Shown: one piece after another, positions 58,077 through 64,000 of the stretch
How positions within the stretch are numbered: position 1 is the first letter of the stretch
Layout of the letters: the number at the start of each line of letters is the position of its first letter
Assembly: GCF_014650035.1 (NCBI RefSeq)
Contig: NZ_BMUE01000020.1
Coordinates: forward strand, 1-64,000
From: Streptomyces lucensis JCM 4490
GTDB lineage: Bacteria > Actinomycetota > Actinomycetes > Streptomycetales > Streptomycetaceae
DNA length: 64,000 nucleotides
Reading direction: 5' to 3'
Notes under the pieces: model-generated
The model's database searches: none
Told to the model about the DNA's origin: nothing
The model's input: only the letters and a program-made list of their open reading frames with translations
Position numbers and translations under genes: made by a program

Positions 58077-58247
58077 ATGGTTCCTTTGCTTCTGGTTCTT
58101 CTGCTGGCGCTGATTCTCTTCGGTGCGGGCTTCGCGCTGAAGGCGTTGTGGTGGATCGCCGTCATCGTGCTCGTACTGTGGGTGCTGGGCTTCATCGTCC
58201 GTCCGGCCGGAACCGGAGGCCGCCGCGGCCGCTGGTACCGCTGGTAG
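58077..58247 (+). CDS. Small hydrophobic two-helix membrane protein
   Basis: A 56-residue peptide: helix 1 PLLLVLLLALILFGAGFAL, helix 2 LWWIAVIVLVLWVLGFIV, then a basic tail RPAGTGGRRGRWYRW. The GGAGG ribosome site is ten bases before the ATG at 58077. Such short 'hydrophobic proteins' (Lmo0937/DUF5670-like) are common in streptomycetes and often stress-induced. Function unknown. A TTCG-loop terminator follows at 58266. Confidence 0.85.
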   Translation: MVPLLLVLLLALILFGAGFALKALWWIAVIVLVLWVLGFIVRPAGTGGRRGRWYRW

Positions 58248-58265
58248 GTGCGGCCGTCCACGGCG

Positions 58266-58297
58266 AAGAGGGCCCCGGCTTCGGCCGGGGCCCTCTT
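58266..58297 (+). terminator. 14-bp stem with TTCG tetraloop
   Basis: AAGAGGGCCCCGGC, loop TTCG, GCCGGGGCCCTCTT: a perfect stem with an extra-stable tetraloop and a short T-run at its end, 18 bp after the hydrophobic protein stop. It is also 29 bp from the convergent CxxC protein gene. Confidence 0.93.
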
Positions 58298-58325
58298 GCG
58301 TCCTTCCGTCGGGTTCGTCCTTCCG

Positions 58326-58508
58326 TCAGGACTCGGGCCGGGCGGTGCCCTCGTCGTCCCCGGCGGCGGGCTGGCAGACGTAGCACAGTTCGTGGTCCCC
58401 GTCGCGCGTGACGACGGTTCCCCAGCCGAGGCACTGCTCGCAGTCGCGGGCGAGGGCCACGTCGGGGTGGGGAGGCAGAAGGGGGCTGCAGTGGGCTGCG
58501 TGCGCCAT
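58326..58508 (-). CDS. Small CxxC zinc-ribbon-like protein
   Basis: A 60-residue protein with CEQCLGWGTVVTRDGDHELC, then YVCQ. Two CxxC knuckles 15 residues apart suggest a zinc ribbon similar to half of a DnaJ zinc finger (CxxCxGxG-like). The N-terminus has CSPLLPPHPDVALARD. It starts at ATG 58508, with AGGAG 11 bases upstream, slightly far. Similar orphan proteins are common in streptomycetes. Function unknown; protein or nucleic-acid binding is possible. Confidence 0.68.
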   Translation of the reverse strand: MAHAAHCSPLLPPHPDVALARDCEQCLGWGTVVTRDGDHELCYVCQPAAGDDEGTARPES

Positions 58509-58678
58509 GCGGTGAGCGGCTCCTCGAAGTCGCGGGGCGAGCGCGGCGTGCGCCGGCGGAGGGCAAGGGGGGCGGCTATGACATCGCTGTCCGACCTCTC
58601 CTAATTATGTCCTACTTTTCCGTTATGTCCAGCTTCTGCGGCACTCGGTGCCGGGAGGGCCCGGCACCGAGTGCCCCC

Positions 58679-59722
58679 TCACCCGAGGGTGCCCAGCCGG
58701 GCCTCACGCCACAGGTCCACGCCGCCCTCGGTGGCGTACTCGTCGATCTCCGCCAGCTCCGCGTCCGTGAAGTCGAGGTTCTCCAGCGCGGCCACGTTCT
58801 GCTCCAGCTGCTCGGTGCGCGAGGCGCCGATCACCAGCGAGGTCACCCGCTCGTCACGCAGCGCCCAGGCCAGCGCCAGCTGGGCGAGGCTCTGCCCGCG
58901 CCGGGCCGCGACGTCGTTCAGGGCGCGCAGCCGGCGCCGCATGTCGTCCGTGAGCCACGCCGGGTCGAAGGACGTGCCGCGCGCGGCACGTGAGTCCTGC
59001 GGCACGCCGTCGAGGTAGCGGCCGGTCAGCAGCCCCTGGGCGAGCGCCGTGAAGCCGATCACCCCGAAGCCCTCCTCCTCGGCCGCCTCCAGCAGGCCGT
59101 CCGTCTCGATCCAGCGGTTGAGCATGCTGTACGACGGCTGGTGGATCAGCATCGGGGTGCCGAGGTCGCGCAGGATCGCGGCCGCCTGCCGGGTGCGCTC
59201 GGCGTCGTAGGAGGAGATGCCGACGTAGAGCGCCTTGCCCTGGCGGACGGCGGTGTCCAGCGCGCCCATCGTCTCCTCCAGCGGCGTGCTCGCGTCCAGC
59301 CGGTGGGAATAGAAGATGTCCACGTAGTCCACGCCCATCCGGCGCAGCGACTGGTCCAGCGACGCCAGCACGTACTTGCGGGAGCCGCCGCCCTGCCCGT
59401 AGGGGCCGGGCCACATGTCCCAGCCGGCCTTCGTGGATATCACCAGCTCGTCCCGGTACGGCGCCAGGTCACGCTGGAGCAGCCGCCCGAAGTTCAGCTC
59501 GGCCGCACCGTAGGGCGGGCCGTAGTTGTTGGCCAGGTCGTGGTGGGTGATCCCGAGGTCGAAGGCGCGCAGGGCGATCTCGCGCTGGGTCTCGAAGGGG
59601 CGGTCGTCGCCGAAGTTGTGCCAGTAGCCCAGGGACAGGACCGGCAGGTCCAGTCCCGAACGGCCGGTGCGCCGGTAGCGCATGGTGCCGTCGTAGCGAG
59701 CGGGGTCCGCGACGTACGTCAT
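58679..59722 (-). CDS. Aldo/keto reductase (YghZ/L-glyceraldehyde-3-phosphate reductase-like)
   Basis: A 347-residue NADPH-dependent oxidoreductase with the AKR barrel. Motifs: MRYRRTGRSGLDLPVLSLG, GITHHDLANNYGPPYGAAEL (catalytic Asp and Tyr), ELVISTKAGWDMWPGPYG (catalytic Lys), VDYVDIFYSHR (His), SLVIGASRTEQLEQNV (cofactor site). The Trp-rich KAGWDMWPGPYG loop with GGSRKY matches E. coli YghZ, which detoxifies methylglyoxal and L-G3P. The ATG at 59722 with GGAAGAAG upstream was chosen over 59905. Confidence 0.93.
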   Translation of the reverse strand: MTYVADPARYDGTMRYRRTGRSGLDLPVLSLGYWHNFGDDRPFETQREIALRAFDLGITHHDLANNYGPPYGAAELNFGRLLQRDLAPYRDELVISTKAGWDMWPGPYGQGGGSRKYVLASLDQSLRRMGVDYVDIFYSHRLDASTPLEETMGALDTAVRQGKALYVGISSYDAERTRQAAAILRDLGTPMLIHQPSYSMLNRWIETDGLLEAAEEEGFGVIGFTALAQGLLTGRYLDGVPQDSRAARGTSFDPAWLTDDMRRRLRALNDVAARRGQSLAQLALAWALRDERVTSLVIGASRTEQLEQNVAALENLDFTDAELAEIDEYATEGGVDLWREARLGTLG

Positions 59723-59915
59723 CGAGGTCTTCTTCCGGGGTGGTGCGACAGGTGTGCCCCGCGTGTGCGCGAGAGCGCGTCCACCCTGCGCCTTCGCGTC
59801 GCGCAAGTCCAACCGCCGTCCCGGATGGGATTGACCGGTTCCGTTTCTGAATCGGCCGCCGGGGCACGCGGTGATCAAAGCGGCCAGACGCGGGAGGCGC
59901 TGCATCTACAGCTAG

Positions 59916-60470
59916 CTGGCCGCCACCGTCGGCAAGGTGGTCTTCCCCGGCGCCTCCCCGGCCGCCCAGGTCATCTCCGCTTTCGCGGCCTTCGCCGCCG
60001 CCTTCGCCGTCCGGCTCCTCGGCGGGCTGGTCTTCGGGCCGGGCGACCGCGTCGGCCGTCAGAAGGTCCTCGCCACCACCATGATCATGATGGCGGTGGG
60101 CGCCTTCGCCATCGGTGTGATCCCCGGCTGCCATCTTCGACCTCCCCGGCCGGGACTCGCTGCAGCGCGTGCCAGGAGGCGGGAGGAGTCGCCGGCCACG
60201 TCGCCGTCGCCGCCTTCGGCGGCACCACTCCGCTGGTCACCGCGGCGCTGGTGACCGCCACCGGCGACGACCTGATGCCCGCCTACTACCTCATGGTGGC
60301 CGGCGCCATCGGCCTGCTGGCCGTCCGCTTCCTGCCCGAGAGCGCCCAGGTCCCGCTCAACGGCTCGCAGCCGATGGTCGGCTCCCGGCCGGGAGCGGCG
60401 CGAGATGATCACGACGTCGCAGGAGCTGTACGCCCTCACGCGGGACCGGGACGAGGCGCGGCGCGGCTGA
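59916..60470 (+). pseudogene. Broken ProP-like (MHS family) MFS transporter
   Basis: Three in-line pieces of one transporter survive. First LAATVGKVVFPGASPAAQVI to MMAVGAFAIGVIPG (59916-60127), which includes FGPGDRVGRQK (family FGPLGDRxGRxK, one residue lost). Then, in another frame, VAVAAFGGTTPLVTAALVTA and YYLMVAGAIGLLAVRFLPES (about 60203-60355). Finally ERREMITTSQELYALTRDRD to the TGA at 60468. About 300 central codons are missing and there is no start codon. Intact relatives carry osmolytes or organic acids. Confidence 0.82.
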
Positions 60471-60552
60471 GCCGCCCCCCGCGCCGCCCGCCGCACGACT
60501 GTCCGATCCTACGAACTTCCTGTGCACGGGGTTACGGGCCCTCGGCGTATTT

Positions 60553-60571
60553 GGTAGGAAACTTTCCTATC
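60553..60571. promoter_or_regulatory. Chitosanase operator (CsnR-type palindrome)
   Basis: GGTAGGAAA-C-TTTCCTATC is a 9-bp inverted repeat with one mismatch, 33 bp upstream of the chitosanase GTG. An AGGAAA-N-TTTCCT palindrome is, to my knowledge, the site of CsnR, the ROK-family repressor of Streptomyces chitosanase genes. The AT-rich stretch suits an overlapping promoter. Confidence 0.75.
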
Positions 60572-60604
60572 AGTGTACGCCCCCCACACCCCTCTGGAGC
60601 CCCT

Positions 60605-61441
60605 GTGGCGCACTCGGACCGCCGAATCCCAGCCGTCGTCCCCTCCCGCAGGACCGTCGTCACCGCGCTCGGCGCCGTGGCCTGCGGCGCCGTGATCGGA
60701 ACCCGGCGCGCCGCCGCCGGCCAGGCCGCGGCCCCGGGCCTGGACGATCCGGCGAAGAAGGAGACGGCGATGAAGCTGGTGTCGAGCGCGGAGAACTCCT
60801 CGCTCGACTGGAAGGCCCAGTACAAGTACATCGAGGACATCGGCGACGGCCGCGGCTACACCGCCGGCATCATCGGCTTCTGCTCGGGCACCGGTGACAT
60901 GCTCGACCTGGTGCGGCTCTACACCGACCGCAGCCCCGGAAACGTCCTCGCCACATACCTGCCCGCCCTGCGCCGGGTCGACGGCAGCGACTCGCACGAC
61001 GGCCTGGACCCGGGCTTCCCCGCGGACTGGCGCAGGGCCGCCCGGGACACCGCGTTCCAGCATGCCCAGAACGACGAACGCGACCGTGTCTACTTCAACC
61101 CCGCGGTCGCCCGGGGCAAGGCCGACGGACTGCGCGCGCTCGGCCAGTTCGCCTACTACGACGCCCTCGTCATGCACGGCGACGGCGACGACCCGACGGG
61201 CTTCCGCAACATCCGCGGGCGCGCCCTGCGCAGCGCCAGGCCGCCGGCGCAGGGCGGCGACGAGACGGCGTACCTGAACGCGTTCCTCGACGCGCGGGTG
61301 TGGGCGATGAAGCAGGAGGAGGCGCACAGCGACACCAGCCGCGTCGACACCGCACAGCGCGTCTTCCTGCGCAAGGGCAACCTCGACCTGAACACCCCGC
61401 TCGACTGGAAGGTGTACGGCGACAGCTACCACATCGGCTGA
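60605..61441 (+). CDS. Secreted GH46 chitosanase
   Basis: A 278-residue endo-chitosanase cleaving beta-1,4-linked glucosamine. It has a Tat-type signal peptide (SRRTVVTALGAVACGAVIG, with the twin-Arg after PS) to about residue 42. The mature enzyme matches Streptomyces N174 chitosanase: SSAENSSLDWKAQYKYIEDI with the acid Glu in AENSS and the catalytic Asp in EDIGDGRGYT, then AGIIGFCSGTGDMLDLV and FQHAQNDERDRVYFNPAV. The GTG at 60605 has GGAG five bases upstream. It is induced by chitosan in related strains through the operator at 60553. Confidence 0.94.
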   Translation: MAHSDRRIPAVVPSRRTVVTALGAVACGAVIGTRRAAAGQAAAPGLDDPAKKETAMKLVSSAENSSLDWKAQYKYIEDIGDGRGYTAGIIGFCSGTGDMLDLVRLYTDRSPGNVLATYLPALRRVDGSDSHDGLDPGFPADWRRAARDTAFQHAQNDERDRVYFNPAVARGKADGLRALGQFAYYDALVMHGDGDDPTGFRNIRGRALRSARPPAQGGDETAYLNAFLDARVWAMKQEEAHSDTSRVDTAQRVFLRKGNLDLNTPLDWKVYGDSYHIG

Positions 61442-61464
61442 CCCGCGGGGCACGAGGCGTGAGA

Positions 61465-61499
61465 CGCGTGGGGCCTGCTCGCATGGCAGGCCCCACGCG
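61465..61499 (+). terminator. 14-bp stem terminator after chitosanase
   Basis: CGCGTGGGGCCTGC (61465-61478) pairs perfectly with GCAGGCCCCACGCG (61486-61499) over a TCGCATG loop, 24 bp after the chitosanase stop and about 50 bp before the pgm start. Confidence 0.88.
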
Positions 61500-61551
61500 A
61501 GGAAAGATGGGCGGTGAGCGAACGACCTTACCGATGCGGAGGAACGGACTC

Positions 61552-63192
<1,641 letters not shown>

Positions 63193-63207
63193 CGCCACCG
63201 CACACGG

Positions 63208-63261
63208 CGGCCTCCGGCGACCGCGGCGTCACGCGACCCGCTCCCATCGTCCCGGAGGCCG
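63208..63261. terminator. Inverted repeat between pgm and the SGNH hydrolase gene
   Basis: CGGCCTCCGG (63208-63217) pairs with CCGGAGGCCG (63252-63261) across a 34-base loop in the 77-bp gap of two convergent genes. It is a weaker terminator candidate because of the long loop. Confidence 0.55.
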
Positions 63262-63269
63262 TTCCCGGT

Positions 63270-64000
63270 TCAGCCGCGGCCGCGGCCCCCTGCCAGCCGG
63301 TCCAGGACCGCCTGCGCCATCGCCGCCTCGCCCTGGGCGTTGGGGTGGGCGGGGGCGGCGGGCGCGGCCGGCTGCAGCGGCTCGATCCAGCGGTCCGCGG
63401 GCGCCTTGCACATGTCGTGGCCCGCGGTGGGGCCGTAGGTGTCCGTGTACTCCGCCCGGTTGACGCCCGCCACCAGGCGCAGCATCAGGTTCAGCCGCTT
63501 CTCGGTGTCACGGAGGTAGGGGAAGTCCCGCCGCGCGAACGGCACCTGCGGGAAGCAGCCGCTGCCGTCGTCGGGCAGCAGGTCCGGGTAGCCGACGACG
63601 ACCACCCGCGCGTGCGGCGCCCGGGCCCGCACGGCCCGCAGCACCCGGTCCACCTTGGGCGCGGTCCGCAGGACGGCGAGGGCCAGCTCGTCGTGCCCGG
63701 ACGCGGTGTAGGAGCGTTCGCAGGGGTTGCCCGTGGGGTCCTGGGCGCCGAGCCGGGCGCAGGTGGCGATGATGGTGCCGAACCCGACGTCGTTGCCGCC
63801 GATCTGGACCGTGACCAGGTCCGTGCCCCGGTCGAGCGCGTCGAGCTGGGGCGGGTTGTCGCCCTGCGCCTGCCACATCTGCGCGGTGGTGGCTCCGCCG
63901 CAGCTGACGTCCGTGAACGAGGTCACCTGCCGCCGGGCCGCCAGGAGCGAGGGGTAGTTGTGGTCGGAGCGGGCGCAGCCGGCGTCGACCTGACGCGGGA
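63270..64000 (-). CDS. Secreted SGNH/GDSL-family hydrolase, C-terminal part (runs off right edge)
   Basis: At least 243 codons, open to the window end (RQVDAGCARSDHNYPSLLAA, then VTSFTDVSCGGATTAQMW). SGNH blocks III (VTVQIGGNDVGFG) and V (AHPNAQGEAAMAQAV, catalytic His) are present; block I with the nucleophilic Ser lies beyond the edge. Cysteines in DAGCARS, DVSCGGA, TCARL, PCERS, GCFPQ and MCKAP are spaced as in the disulfide-bonded Streptomyces lipases/esterases of this type, which implies secretion. It is convergent with pgm. A frame from GTG 63926 is internal, not the true start. Confidence 0.9.
   Translation of the reverse strand, partial: PRQVDAGCARSDHNYPSLLAARRQVTSFTDVSCGGATTAQMWQAQGDNPPQLDALDRGTDLVTVQIGGNDVGFGTIIATCARLGAQDPTGNPCERSYTASGHDELALAVLRTAPKVDRVLRAVRARAPHARVVVVGYPDLLPDDGSGCFPQVPFARRDFPYLRDTEKRLNLMLRLVAGVNRAEYTDTYGPTAGHDMCKAPADRWIEPLQPAAPAAPAHPNAQGEAAMAQAVLDRLAGGRGRG

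Overview
This window is actinobacterial chromosome and almost certainly Streptomyces. GC content is very high, third codon positions are nearly always G or C, GTG starts and ATGA/GTGA gene overlaps are common, and the gene families are typical of the genus: GlgE/GlgX, DUF5133, ANTAR, several SpoIIE-type PP2C phosphatases, a SigB-like sigma factor, a long-form GAPDH and secreted polysaccharide hydrolases. The species cannot be read from the sequence. No IS element, prophage, CRISPR array or rRNA was seen. The one RNA gene found is tRNA-Sec.

Layout. 1-4050: carbon storage, with the N-terminal part of glgE on the minus strand, a DUF5133 protein, an ATP-binding protein and glgX. 4028-7063: VOC protein, ANTAR protein, SigB-like sigma factor, unknown protein. 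7089-13920: stand-alone hemC, separate genes for a LigD-type ATP-dependent ligase and a LigD-type 3'-phosphoesterase, a decayed MFS fragment, DoxX plus peroxiredoxin, a TauD dioxygenase and a metallophosphoesterase. 14074-24227: DUF1905, secreted M4 protease, GH64 glucanase with a LacI-type palindrome upstream, dienelactone hydrolase, YciO/Sua5-type protein, P450, serine hydrolase, remains of a HemL-like aminotransferase and an Lrp-like regulator, and a membrane SpoIIE phosphatase. 24416-32463: a strong-RBS mini-ORF with a GNAT gene, a three-gene graspetide (ATP-grasp RiPP) locus, fructosamine kinase, an SCO6745-type protein, a collagen-like surface protein with its sortase, and a LysR regulator. 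32609-40296: M9 collagenase, GAPDH, a PIG-V-like membrane protein, SpoIIE and MASE1 proteins.

40297-50099 is a complete selenocysteine island: selA-selB-selD on the plus strand, selC (tRNA-Sec) antisense inside the 3' end of selB, and a convergent formate dehydrogenase operon (4Fe-4S subunit, NrfD-like membrane subunit, catalytic subunit). The catalytic subunit has an in-frame UGA at Sec189 followed at once by a SECIS hairpin. The machinery and a client selenoprotein therefore sit together. selB and selD lie in the same reading frame, separated by a single UGA that is the exact complement of the tRNA-Sec anticodon.

50507-57424 is a signalling block: a soluble poly-HAMP hybrid histidine kinase, an ANTAR-GAF-PAS-SpoIIE phosphatase and an RsbW-like ATPase, which suggests partner-switch control of a SigB-type sigma factor. 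57747-64000 holds small stress proteins (CsbD, a hydrophobic peptide, a CxxC protein), an aldo/keto reductase, a broken ProP-like transporter, a Tat-exported GH46 chitosanase with a probable CsnR-type operator, phosphoglucomutase and an edge-truncated SGNH hydrolase.

Most noteworthy: the graspetide locus, which has an oxidoreductase where a methyltransferase is often found; the selB/selC/selD overlap; the sortase pair whose substrate lacks LPXTG but repeats GGMHTGGG; and the homogenised HAMP array with a degenerate receiver.
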